From Crotophaga sulcirostris (lineage: Eukaryota > Chordata > Aves > Cuculiformes > Crotophagidae), in assembly GCA_013397455.1 (NCBI GenBank), contig VYZB01000120.1, positions 628,427-692,426 of the forward strand: a stretch of 64,000 bases of DNA, written 5' to 3'. Both the position numbers and the translations under genes were made by a program. The notes under the pieces were generated by a model. That model saw only the letters and a program-made list of their open reading frames with translations. It was not told the DNA's origin and searched no databases. The first letter of the stretch is position 1. Each line of letters begins with the position of its first letter. Shown in pieces: positions 50,781 through 62,147 of the stretch.

Positions 50781-53670
50781 GTAATGAAACTGCTTCACTA
50801 AGGATTACAGGACGTTGCAGATCTGATTCTTCAAATACTTGACTCATGTTAAATTAAAAGAATTCATTTATTTTATAATAGAGGGGAAAAGCATTTGTGT
50901 TTACAGTTTGCACAGTTGTGTTTGCTTAGTAGAAAAAAACCTAATCGTATCAGCAGTTCTAATTTCTAGCTTCAGGTGACAGCCCATATATGTACATTCA
51001 TCCTGTTGCTGTGCATATTGTGTGTCAAATGAGACCGAACAGCATTTCCTACAGGTGACATTTACACTTTTAGTATCTGGGTGTATGTTGTAGAGGATGC
51101 CCTGTGTCACTCTTTCATTCTCTTACCCACTTTGATAAATAGACCTTTCAGTTAGATTGTGCTTCTTTAACATATAGTAAGGAGTTCCTTGTTCATTCGT
51201 TAAACATAATTTGTCTGGCCTTTTCGTGGTACCTCCAAAGCCAGCTATTACTTCAAAAGGTCCAATTTCATAAGAGATTTTCTAGCTGCATAGGTTAGGA
51301 ATATGTTCTTAATAAACACTTGATTTTTCTGTTCTTTTAAATACCACACAAGAAAAGATCAGGGGTATAAATTTCGGAATTACTGCTTGAAGAGGCTCTA
51401 AATCCCATCTTGAATCCAGGAGCCCACAGCTATTTTGAATCTACATCATCCCGGTTGGATTGCTTGGTACTAGAAAAAACTCATGGCAGTAATCAATCAT
51501 GGACCGATACTTTGAAAAAGATCTCCTTGAGATATCTACTGTCTCTAACCACAGCTTGGTAAAGTTTAAGAATACACATCTCTGAAGTTAAAGCAGAGGG
51601 CTGCCAGGCTGACACTTTGTCATTCAGTAAAAAACAGTGCCAAGAAATCTGCAAGGAATTGTGTTTCTTGCTTTCTGGGCTGTTAAGCATGAAGCACAGT
51701 CAGCAAGTCTAGTGCTAAAAGGTCACTTCTTGATGCCAGATGTCCTGATTCTCCTTTTAGATCATCCTGGCAGGCTTGAAAAGAGTTTGTGGAGCTTCCA
51801 TCTCAGTTTGCTTCCGTTAGGTGTTCCAAAACTGACCCCAGTCTTTCATCAGCCCATTATATCAGTGTCAAGTTTCTATCAGCCTGGTACAGGGCCTTCC
51901 TGGACTGGGAACCTCAAACACTTTTGATGCTGCAATTGAAGCTGAAGATGACCATGTGCAGACAGACTTCCACTAGGCACTTCTTTTCTGGATGCTGGAG
52001 ATGATCTTACTTGTTCCTGTCATGACAGCAACAGTCATAACTTTTGTCCTAGGAGATAGATTTCATAATCCTTTATATACCTATTTAGCATTCTGTTTTC
52101 CTTCTGTTCTACTACCTTGGACTATTGCTGGTTTTCTTGGTCATGTCTTATTCATAGAATCATAAAATGGTTTTGGTTGGAAAAGACCTTTAAGATCGAG
52201 TCCAGCCATCAATCCAGCCCTCCTAAGTCCACCACTTGACTATGCCCCCAAGTACGACATCTACTCGTCTTTTAAACACCTCCAGGGGTGGTGACCCAAC
52301 CAGCTCCCTGGGTGGCCTATTCCAATGCTTGACAACCCTTTCTGTTAAGAAATTCCTCCTAATATCCAGCCTAAATTTCCCCTGGTGCATCTTGAAGCCA
52401 TTACCCATTGTCTTGTCACTAGCTACCAGGGAGAAGAGACCAACTCCCACCTCGCTACAACCTCCTTTCAGGCACTTGTAGACAGTGATGAGGTCTCCCC
52501 TCAGCCTCCTTTTCTCCCGCCTAAACAACCCCAGCTCCCTCAGCTGATCCCCATAAGACTTGTTCTCCAGCCCCTTCATGAGCCTTGTTCCCCTTCACTG
52601 AACACACTGCAGCACCTCAATGTCCTTGTAGTGAGGGGCCCAAAACCAAACACAGGATTCACGGTGTGGCCTCACCAGAGGCAGTAGTTGTAACAGCAGA
52701 GGTAGGCACTTCATTTTCTTTGAAGGAGAGAAAGAAAAAATTCATAGAGAATGTTAGTCAATGGGTCACACCTGGGTGAGCTTTCTTTTATTCCAGGGAC
52801 TGGCATTCCTTCCAGAAAGTGAATGTAATAAATAAATGGCAGAATCCTCGCCGTAAAAAGGAGTTTGAACCATTCCATAGCTTAGTAGCTATTCCTCATG
52901 GGTAAAGCTATTTTTGGAACTAGTCAACTTCTGAAAAGATAAATTTCTTCTTGTTTGAAATCTATGAGATGTGTGTTCTGTTACATCATGAAGTCATTTG
53001 TATCCACTAGCAATATTCTCTCAATTCAATAGCTGCCTACTGAAAATGGCTCTTCATCAACAAAGTTTCTGATAAGATTTTCATTCACCTTATGTTTGGT
53101 TAAAACTGGATTTCCCATGTTTGTCCGAATGGATTAGTGGGGATCCTCAGAAGAGCTGCCAAACGACTTGAGTGAATCCATTTACCTTCCCCCTCCAGTT
53201 TTGATTTCTGTTGTTTTATAAAGTTTACTGAAAGCTTAACAGGATTAAAATGTGTGCTGCTTACTTCAGAAGATTTAATAATGTGCTTAGACCAAGAAGT
53301 AAATGTGTCCTGCTTCCGTTAATATTTTGGAAAGATTATGATGTGAACTTGCCATGTAGGAGAACTGGAATCACAAAAGGTTGCTCCCAGTATACAGAAT
53401 TCTTGCATCATTGTACACTTCTCAGGAACACACTTGAACACGAGTTATTGCTGTTTGTTAGAAGAGCAGCAGTGTTCCAACAGGGTGTATTTTATGTGTT
53501 ATTCAGCTCTCTGGCTTTTGTCTGTAAAACATGACAGCGGTGGTGGGTGTCGTTCTGCAAGGGAGAAGGCTGGAACTTTAATAGCATAAAATGGAATAAC
53601 TTTTAGTTGCTGCTTGTTGTAGAATGCCTTTCTGAAAGTCACAACAGTAACTATTTCTTTTCCTCTTCAG
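50781..53670 (+). other. STK24: STK24 intron 10
   Basis: This 2.9-kb intron contains an antisense CR1 at 52152-52685. The remaining sequence shows nothing that I can name. Confidence 0.85.
52152..52685 (-). mobile_element. CR1 LINE 3' fragment
   Basis: On the - strand this CR1 runs from GGTGAGGCCACACCGTG-like sequence to a 3' tip reading ATTTTATGATTCTATGA. The + strand shows the typical TCATAGAATCATAAAATGG edge and GACAGTGATGAGGTCTCCCC. It is 5' truncated and antisense to STK24. Confidence 0.9.
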
Positions 53671-53707
53671 ATATTCACTAACTGGAGGAAGTACTTCATC
53701 CTACTGA
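53671..53707 (+). CDS. STK24: STK24 exon 11: last codons and stop
   Basis: The terminal coding exon completes Arg420 and adds YSLTGGSTSSY, then TGA at 53705-53707. The tail matches the MST3 C-terminus (YSLSGGGTSSH as I recall for human) with small substitutions. The acceptor is tttcctcttcag. The exon continues into the 3' UTR without a further splice donor that I can support. Confidence 0.95.
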
Positions 53708-54637
53708 AGTGCAGGTTTTGACTTTTCTAAGACAACAGAGATCCCACAGTATCTGCATTGAAGGCATGCACCCTAACGTTGTTCTGCCCCTCAGTCGCTG
53801 GAATGTCCTTTGGCAGAAGGACATTCCGAAATGTGCGAGAGTGAAAATGAAGTCTCTCAGATGGAGGCGGTCTTTTTCAGCTCCTTTAAAGCTATAATTT
53901 TTTTAAAATGACAATGCACATATTCCAGGGAGGTGTCTTTTTTGTAAAATCTGAAATGTATATTTAGGTTTGTGATAGAGAAACTGAAGATATTGAGAAA
54001 CCTCAGGTATCTTGCTTTAAGAATTCCACTGGGAGATGGAGTACGTTTGTTGGAATTGTGTACAGATATGTATATAATGTCTTTTTTTAACTACAAGCCT
54101 TTCAATGTGCATAAGGAATCACTGTGTACAAACTGGTAAAGTGCTTCTGTAGATAATGTTAGTGGGGTAAATATTTGACAGGCCATAACTGAATATTGCC
54201 TTGCCTTTATTACATGTAAATTTTGAATTATGTGGTAAGTGAATCTTGGTTTGATTTTTGTATGTGAAGGATTTGCCATTGAAAGAGTTAATCCTGTACT
54301 ATGGAAACTTCTATTCGTACCTCAGCAAAGACACAATTTTATTCTATTTCTCCAGTATTTCTTCCTTTTTATCTATATTCTGAGCGTGACTTTCTAATTA
54401 TGGTACTACTTCTGGTTGTTTTAAATTTAATACACCTTTTCTCTCAAAGCTTTAAATTTAAATTATTGTTTTTCCTAAAGAACAAGCTCTTTCATGTTTT
54501 CAGTTTTAAATTGTGCCAATGCAAATTCTGAAGCATATGTATTGTTCAATTTTAGTAAAGAGATTTGTGAAGCTTGTAGTGAAATTCAGGTGCAACCTTT
54601 TTTTTTTTTCACCTAAACGCATTTAAATGCTCACAGA

Positions 54638-54643
54638 AATAAA
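54638..54643 (+). terminator. Proximal poly(A) signal AATAAA (candidate)
   Basis: This is an AATAAA hexamer about 930 nt after the STK24 stop codon. It could end a short transcript form. Usage is not provable from sequence. Confidence 0.35.
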
Positions 54644-55180
54644 TCTTCATAACTTACATTTATTCTGAAATATCTCATTAAGAAGTTGGCTCTGAGACAG
54701 TGGCAAGAACTACTTCATCAGGCCTGGTTTTATCATTAAAATGAATGTCTTGCAGTGTGAAAGAAAAATTATCCATAGGTTTGATATTTGATCTTGCTGC
54801 CTAAATCTGGAAGTGATAACATGTCAGACAGAAAGACTGAAGATAGAAAGCAAAACTGAGCCCTATTACTTGTCTCCCAGAAAAAAAAGAAGGTACTTCT
54901 TGAAAATTCTGAATCATGAAATTTCCAGTGTTTTTGTGAGCGCTCCTAGGTAGCTGACTTAGGGTTTTATAGTTCTTGGAAAATAAAACATTACTTACCC
55001 ACACAGCTGACGAGGTGGCATTTGTTTTCACAGTGTTACTCTGAGGTTTTACCTTGGTTTCTTTCACCAAGGTGATATTCAGGTGCTTCTTTATTCTGTT
55101 TGCTAAGAGAGCATTTTTGCCTTGTTTCATGCAGAAATTGATGATTTCATGTTTTGGATGACAGTGAGGTAACTTACCTG

Positions 55181-55239
55181 TGTTTTTATTTTGTTTTGGG
55201 TTTTGTTGTTGTTTTTGTGGGTTTTGTATTTTTTTTTAA
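55181..55239. repeat. G/T-rich low-complexity tract in 3' UTR
   Basis: The tract is T runs broken by G groups (TTTTGTTGTTGTTTTTGTGG and similar). It lies within the inferred STK24 3' UTR. Confidence 0.6.
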
Positions 55240-57576
55240 ATATAAATATCAGTTTTAGAACAGAAAGGATTAATATTTTAGAAGTCAAGGCATATCTGCC
55301 TAGCTTGGCACAGAAAGACCCAGGTTCTCTGACCATTCTAGAGGCTGGTCAGGTCTCCTTGCAGGACTTTGCGTCACCATGGTAGCCCTTATTCTATGCA
55401 TATTAATAGCCTTAATTATTAATTATTAATTTAACAGCTAAAGGACACTGTCATGCTACCAGAGCTATGAAACTTCTGACCAGGCTGAAACAGTAGTTGA
55501 AAGAAATGGGTGTACGTGCATTCCTTGTAGCCATATTCTTAGACACAACACGTTTGCCAGCCTAAGAAGGTAATGATTTTTTTTTTTTTTGGCAATTGAA
55601 TTTAAGGTAAATTGAACAATGCATAAGTTTGAGCAATGGTTTTTAATCCCTCTTTGATGAATATGTTGGTTTGTGTGTCCTTAAACATGAAGGATGGGCT
55701 TAGCCTTGAGGAAACAAACTCAGCTCTGCTATTGTGAAATTTGCATCTGAATGCAGCACCATGGGAAGTTTACCTGTTGACATCTCAGTATTAAAACACT
55801 CAGCCATTCAATAAATACATGATGTTACAGCATATGGAAATAAACAGGTGTGTTTGAATTTGAAACATTGATAGATCAATGGAAGCTTTCCCTCAGTCAT
55901 CTGTTAATGTAAGGACTTAAAGCAAGATTAGTTGGAGATGCACAGAGCTCGGAGATTTGGCGAGGAGGTTAAATTTACGGCGCTGGCTGGAATCTCGAGA
56001 ATTTCTCAATCAGAAAATTTAAGTGAATTTCTAAAGTACGCTGGTTTTGAACAATCATTTAAAAAGTTATACATACGTTTTTTTTGAGTTGCATTTTAGT
56101 TGTGTTCCAGGACTGTATGTTGAGGAAATACCTCTCTGAGTTGACTGTGGCAGAATTTGCTTGGTGTTGTGTCCCTTAGTTTAGGAGCTTAAAATGAGTA
56201 AGACTTAAGACTAAGGCCAGTTGGCCAAGAGGCTGGGACATTTAGGAAAAGACGACCTCATTTATGGTAGAGATGTGTATTTTTATATGTAATATATAGA
56301 TTATTTAAACAGAGACTATCTTAAACTGAGATTCACTGAAAAAACGCGCGCTGTATCTTGAATGTAGAATTACAGTCATTTGCTGTTGAAAAGTATTGTT
56401 GCTTTACAAACCAGATCTATGTTGGTAACAGAAGAGCTTTGTTTGGAAGAAGCATGGCCTCAGTTTTTGAAAGAAAAAGAAATGTATTGATATTTTTGCC
56501 AGGTGGGTTCATGCTAAAACCATGTCCATGTTATAATGTTGCACTGATGATTTTTCTGTGCAGGTAGTACTTCTTCACTCAGTCTTGAATATACGAAGCG
56601 ACACGCTATCCCTATTTATGCAAACATTTAAATTAGCGGAACTGCTTATTTGTCAGGGATTTCAAGATTAGGCAGTAAATAAACTCACTGTTTTAACGAA
56701 ATAAAATCAGTCATTTGAACTGACAGCTTGCTTTTTGTAAGTATCAGATGTGTAATCTATTTTTTTAACTTAATTTTCCTTGCAGTTGCACTTTGTAGTT
56801 GATCACCAGTTTACGAAAGGATGACAGCATGATCGCCATCACACACAATGCCTTTGGTGTAGGAACAAAGCAGCTCTTTCTCTGAAGTGCCACAGTTCCT
56901 TTGCAGTTCCAAACATGTTGTGTGTGGCCATGTGGGTGTATGGCCAGATGAAACAATTCCTGCAGAATTGTGGTGTTCTGCCCCTGCTGTACAGGAGGGG
57001 TGGGCAGAGGGGGAGGTGGGCATTGGCACTGAACTGCAGAGTAGGGGCGCGTTGAGAGTTCATGTCCTACTTCATCTACTGTAACTCCTTCATCTGCCCT
57101 TGCTTTTACTGTAGTTGTGAAATGTCTCATTTGGCTCTTGCTGCTTCCTGTGGCGTTGCGTAGTATTTTTTTTAAACAACATGGTACCAGTTTGTAAGAG
57201 TTTTACATTAGCCTTACTATTAAGGAACTGTATTTTGGCCTTCAAAACCATGACCATTGGAAGATTATCAGAAATGCTCATGAGCACGGGTACAATGCAA
57301 GGGTCAGTACAATCGCAAATTATTTTTGTAAGTTGCTGGGAAGGAGCTTAAAGTAGAGCACAAATCTGCAAGCTTGCTCTTTTAAACTGTGTTTTGCAGA
57401 TGTGCTGGTAATTGCACTGAGCGTATGCAGTAGACAAATTGTATGTAATGGTTTTCTGCCTTCTTTTAAAGCATGATTACAGAGGACAATTAAAGTGTAT
57501 CTCTTGTTTTCTGTAACATTGCTGCCTGTTTATAACTGTGTAATTCAATTTTACTTTTGTCACTCTACACCAACAT

Positions 57577-57614
57577 AATAAAACTCCTTGTAAACTACAT
57601 GACCTAAAAATAAA
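57577..57614 (+). terminator. Distal poly(A) signals of STK24 (candidate)
   Basis: Two AATAAA hexamers, at 57577-57582 and 57609-57614, are followed by GT-rich sequence (57640-57680). They are the best candidates for the main STK24 3' end. A CR1 tip begins about 165 nt later, consistent with the transcript ending before it. Confidence 0.45.
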
Positions 57615-57778
57615 GAAGGAAAGGTTTAATGCAACTTTGCCATTTGAGTGGTCAGTAAGATGAGGTTTTGGGGTTCTCCTCCCAGGAGGGGATGCTCTTA
57701 CGGGTTCCTACCTCAGTTATTGTGCCCATGTCAGTGCTGGTAAGCAGAAAGTTGTCAGTCAGTGTTCAGTTTGTTACC

Positions 57779-57880
57779 TGCCTGGTCTGGTGGGAGGTGT
57801 CCCCTGCCCATGGCAGGAGGGTTGGAATTAGATGAGCTTTAAGGTCCCTTCTAACCCAAACCATTCTATGTGTCTATGAT
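57779..57880 (+). mobile_element. CR1 LINE 3' tip (about 100 bp)
   Basis: This is only the last part of a CR1: GGTGGGAGGTGTCCCCTGCC, GGCAGGAGGGTTGGAATTAG, CTTTAAGGTCCCTTCTAACC, then CCATTCTATGTGTCTATGAT. It lies just past the distal STK24 poly(A) signals. Confidence 0.88.
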
Positions 57881-59266
57881 GTAGGAATTTGTACAAGAGA
57901 AAACTCTTGTTTAAACCCAGCACTGTCTGAACAAGAATGTTGAGAATATTTTTATTCTGCTGGGGAACTTAAGCTTGTATCTCACAGGTGGCCCAGCCAC
58001 GTGGGAAAGTTTAGTTCGTCTCTTGATTAAGGTTTTTTTAATCTACACATACAAGTGATTGCTACAGTGCACTGTTTGGATTAAATATGTGCAGTTCTGT
58101 ATTACAGGTTGTCCTACAGTAAGACAACGTGCCAATTCACAGATGGCAACAATTTAAGGCTGCTTCCTATTCCCCATCCTGCCAGCCCAGTGAAACTGAT
58201 GAAGTGCTCACAAGTGGCATTAGCTTAACCTCAACCGTCACATCCATAATTACCCATATAACTAAGTGACAAACTGTGACAGTCGTGCTCCTCTAATTGT
58301 ATTTTATTACTATTTTCTTCTGGTAAAAAAAAATACATGTGCCATGCTGCCAATTATTTTCCCTCTACCAACTGTTCCCTGCCCCTGGGGGAGGTGGTGG
58401 GGAATATGTTTGTGTGCTCTGACAACTGGAGTTGTGTATCTGCATATCCATAATTATGCTTTCTTTCGAGGGATAAAAGTGTGTAATTAGTTGTTTCTAA
58501 AAAGGAAAAAACATGTCAAAATGGGGCTTCTCAGGTCCTGCTTGTTTCTCTCTTTTGTTTTTCACTCGTGGCATGGTGGGATATTGCCCCTGGTATTCTC
58601 TCTAAAACGAGTTTTCCTTGTGAGACCTCTTTTCACTGGTCAGAGACCTTTAGCAAGATTTCTGCGATCTCGGGATGTTTTCCCTACCTGCTAACCTGTC
58701 TTCCAGGCTGGCATTTTTGGCTGCTTTCAGCTGAATTTACAAAGGCATTGAGGTGTCAACAGCATTTAATTAAAATTTTGTGAAAACAGGTAGGTTATAC
58801 CAATAAATGCTCACATTTTAATGAAAGTTAAGCCAGACAGCAGAGAAATGATGTCTTGTGGAGGAAAATACCCACAGGAGTCCAGGCTTTGCTGATCCCA
58901 CTGCATGTGGTTCAACTTCCTACGGCAATAAAGTTCCTGATTTGCTTTTATGTGCTCATTATTTGAAGCCACCAACTGATTACTCAGTGAGTAATAACAG
59001 CGATGAGAGTAACTCTCTCAGAGTGACCAGTTTGAGGTTTTCCCACTGCTGAAAAATGAGAAGGATGCAGTCAGTCCTGGCTCCTAACCTGGCACGCAGT
59101 GACCCTGCAAGTCTCCACGCCTCACGTGGTCAGAGGGACAGAAGCGTGGTGTGAGTCTGGGCTAAAAGTAAGTGGTTCTGTATTAGAGCTTTTGACCAAA
59201 CTATGACTCTTATTCACACATAAGATTCAAAACTGATAGTAAGATACAACCATCAAGACAGTTGCT
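57881..59266. other. Convergent intergenic gap
   Basis: This lies between the inferred STK24 and FARP1 3' ends. No coding exon, RNA gene or recognisable repeat was found. If either UTR is longer than inferred, the gap would be transcribed, possibly from both strands. Confidence 0.4.
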
Positions 59267-59272
59267 TTTATT
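59267..59272 (-). terminator. Candidate poly(A) signal of FARP1
   Basis: The - strand reads AATAAA, and within about 30 nt it reads CTGTCTTGATGGTTGT, a plausible downstream element. Alternatives lie at 60572 and 61389. Confidence 0.35.
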
Positions 59273-62065
59273 CTCTTACTATTATTTCAGTTTTTGGTTA
59301 ACCTTGGGAATAAAGAATTACGAAAATGCTGACAAATGACAGCAGTTCAACTACCTCCATTATTAAAAAAATAATAAAATTAAAAATCATACTGGTAAAG
59401 AAGGGGGAAGAAAAAAGTCTTATTTCAAAACTCTTTTCTGTAGAAAAATAATAATACAAAAATGATGGATCAGGTGGATACCCTGACATTGCACCCACAG
59501 CACAGCTAAGTCTCTGCTGTCATAATAAATAACAGAACTGTATCTTGATCTTTGCCTTAGGTGTTCTGGAAAAATTACTTTCCAGGCTTAGTTACTATGA
59601 AACTTATCTAGAAAAGGTGTTATCTGATGTTAAGAATGTAAATAAAAACCTTTCTTTAGAGAGCTCAGAATAAACTACTACAGCAGAGAGCAGTAATAAA
59701 GATTGTATCCTGCAAGCCCCAGTGAACTAAAAACCCCTCAATTTTAGCTGATTGAAAGGTATGGTCCTCAATATTTAATTTCCATTTAAAAAAATATCAA
59801 AGTCTTTCTTTTCACTATTATAGATAACAAACGTAAAGGACAGAGGTAGGTACCTGGCCTGTGTAGGTTTTGCAGATGATTGATACTGTTTGGGGGAGGA
59901 TAAGGCCTGCAGCCCTTTATTGTAATTCACAGTGACATCATGGGCTGGTGCTTCTTCATCCTTGTTTTTCCAGGCTTGCAGGCTGCTGCTGCGTGGTTGT
60001 TAAACTATGCTGTGTTATTTCCCCTTTTCACCACTATGAAGATCATTGTTCACATTCCAGGTCAGGCTTGAAGCACTGGAGTTCTGTACTGGTTCACTGA
60101 GGTGGTTGAATTCACTCACTTTGACCCTACATGAAGGGTCACAAGCTTGGAATCACCAAGCCAGGGATCTGCAAATGGGAAAAAGTTCTTCAGATTCTCC
60201 TGCTGCCTTTCTAAGCTTGCCCTTCATCAGGTCATAAACAGACAGAGGTGATGATGCTGTAGGGTTGATGAGATTATTATATCCATACTGATGTTCAGCG
60301 GAAATAATAGCTAAGGAAAAGAGCAACTGCAACAAGTTACCTGCCCAGGTGTTTGAAGGTTTCCACTCAGCAGAATGAAGTGTATGGAAATACTTGTTTC
60401 TTTTTGTCAGGGTGGCTCAGATTTGGCCATGTGGAACTGGTGCTTGGCACAAGGGGTTAGGAGCCCATCTTCTTCTTGGATGGAAATAAATATAAATCTT
60501 TGGGGATGGGGGATAGAAAGAAGGCTTTACTGTCTAGAAACAGGAATATATATGGTAGTATTGTGAGGTATTTTATTCCTTTTTGTTGTGAGCAAAGCTG
60601 TAAGCCATTTTATACATCGCACACAGGTAAGCCATTAACAAAGTGAGCAGCAAGGTGAAGAAAAAGCAGGGGTAGAACTGTCCCAGCTTCATCGCCCGTA
60701 TCTACATTCAGGCCCCCTCTGCCTAGCACCGCGTTCCCTCAAAGGCCCATAATGGTGATGGATGTGTTCCCAGCATGGTGAACTTCAGTTAACGCAAGTC
60801 TTAAGAAACACTTCATCATGAGGATGACTTAAAACATAAGGAAAAGCATCTAAGCATAGCAGAATTCGAGCTGCCGGCCTTCTGAGTGGGCTACCAGCTT
60901 ATCCAGAACATGGGGTCAGCTACGGTTAAAGCCAGGCACATGAAATGGGGAGTTCCACCGCTAGTTGTGGCTGTCGCTCTCTGTATACTGAGCACCAGGG
61001 GGGAGAGGGAGAGACTGAAATTCCAACAACAAACTGAAAGTCACACTAGGATGTGCAGCAGGCAGGATGAAAACCTGGGGTTTCAGCAGTGCCCCCATCT
61101 TACAGCAATTTAGCTCCCGAAACGCTCTACAAATCGATCACAAAGAGCTGCGGTTCTTGGAGCGTACAGGTTTTCTTTCACGTTTGTAAAACAAACAGCA
61201 GAATGTCACCACAGCCTTTAATTTCTTCTTGTACATAACCATTCACAGTACATTAACAGCCCAAATAATATTGCACTGGATTATGTTAAAAATTTTTCAT
61301 CTTGCAAGTAGTATTCACTTTTCAAAGCCAACAAATGAGCAACTTGGTCAACTTGCACCAAGAAAATGGTTAGATAAGAATCCTATACTTTATTTATACC
61401 ACATGGATTTGTAACCCCAAAGGGAAATGAGAATGAGCTGTAAACTGCTTCCTTGTTAAAGATAGAAAATTAGTAACTTCTTGCTGATTAAATGTAGAAA
61501 GACTGGGAAAAAAATGAAATCTGAAAGTTATCTCATCCCTGTTAGACTGCTTGCTGTATATATAATTATATTCTATACTGTGAAAGTCCCATCTACATTT
61601 AAAAATCCAGCAGTCTACAGATTAACATGGTAAAAAAAAAATAATATACTTTTATGAAAAGAGAAGAAATAGCGTTTGCCTCAGAGGAGAAAGTTTTCAG
61701 ATTGTGACTCTTTTTTTTTTTTTAGGTGCAATCTTTGAGGCAACAAAATGTCTTTTGGCATTTGGCACTCTAATAAGGACAATAGTTTAATACTGGCACA
61801 AGCTAAAAACAGCACAGAATGACAAAATACAAGACATGAAACGAACCGCAGCCACTGGGATGATGGTAAGCTAGCTTGAACATACGGCAAACTTAAACAG
61901 TTTTGCTGAGGGATTGTGAACGTTTCTGCAAAACCATACGTATTTTCTTTCTTTTCTTTTACCAAATTCTAAGTTTTACTAAACTTGGAGGGAGAAAAGA
62001 GTTTCAAATGTCCTCTAGAAAATCAGCAGCTGCTGGACAATCAACAGGGCGGCTTGTTCAAGCCG
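59267..62065 (-). other. FARP1: Probable FARP1 3' UTR
   Basis: This is the sequence downstream of the FARP1 stop on the - strand. No further coding exon is visible on either strand. Candidate - strand AATAAA signals occur at 61389-61394, 60572-60577 and 59267-59272. The last is followed on the - strand by T/GT-rich sequence, so it is the preferred distal end. The left limit is an inference. Confidence 0.4.
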
Positions 62066-62147
62066 TCAATAGGCATGAGGCTCTTTATGACTCAGAGCCC
62101 GAGTGCGTGAGGCAGAGCTGGTTGCACTTCGGATCACTTCCATCCAT
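62066..62147 (-). CDS. FARP1: FARP1 terminal coding exon (partial gene)
   Basis: On the - strand, an acceptor (cctcctcacag) precedes an exon whose first base completes a codon and which then reads WMEVIRSATSSASRTRALSH followed by KEPHAY and TGA (stop at 62068-62066). This matches the C-terminus of FARP1, a FERM, RhoGEF (DH) and double-PH protein that acts at the plasma membrane in dendrite and synapse growth and in Rac/Rho signalling. WMEVIRSATSSAS is the last helix of the second PH domain, and the remaining residues are the variable tail. The convergent position beside STK24 agrees with the known mammalian gene order. The preceding exon, which should end with the tyrosine-rich PH2 strands, was not found up to position 64000. 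Confidence 0.9.

Larger units (their letters stand above)
53708..57614 (+). other. STK24: Probable STK24 3' UTR
   Basis: This is the sequence after the STK24 stop. It has no coding exon that I recognise. Several AATAAA signals occur on the + strand, at 54638, 55810, 55839, 56678, 56700, 57577 and 57609, so alternative polyadenylation is likely. A G/T-rich low-complexity stretch lies at 55181-55239. The distal end near 57.6 kb is an inference from the last two signals and the GT-rich sequence that follows them. A shorter UTR ending near 54.65 kb is also possible. Confidence 0.55.

Noticed and set aside
52223..52687. Open frames of 118 and 100 codons
   Set aside because: They fall within the antisense CR1 at 52152-52685 and are readings of its 3' region.
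56765..57130. Minus-strand open frame of 121 codons
   Set aside because: It lies in the inferred STK24 3' UTR, has overlapping alternatives in other frames, and shows no known family or splice context.
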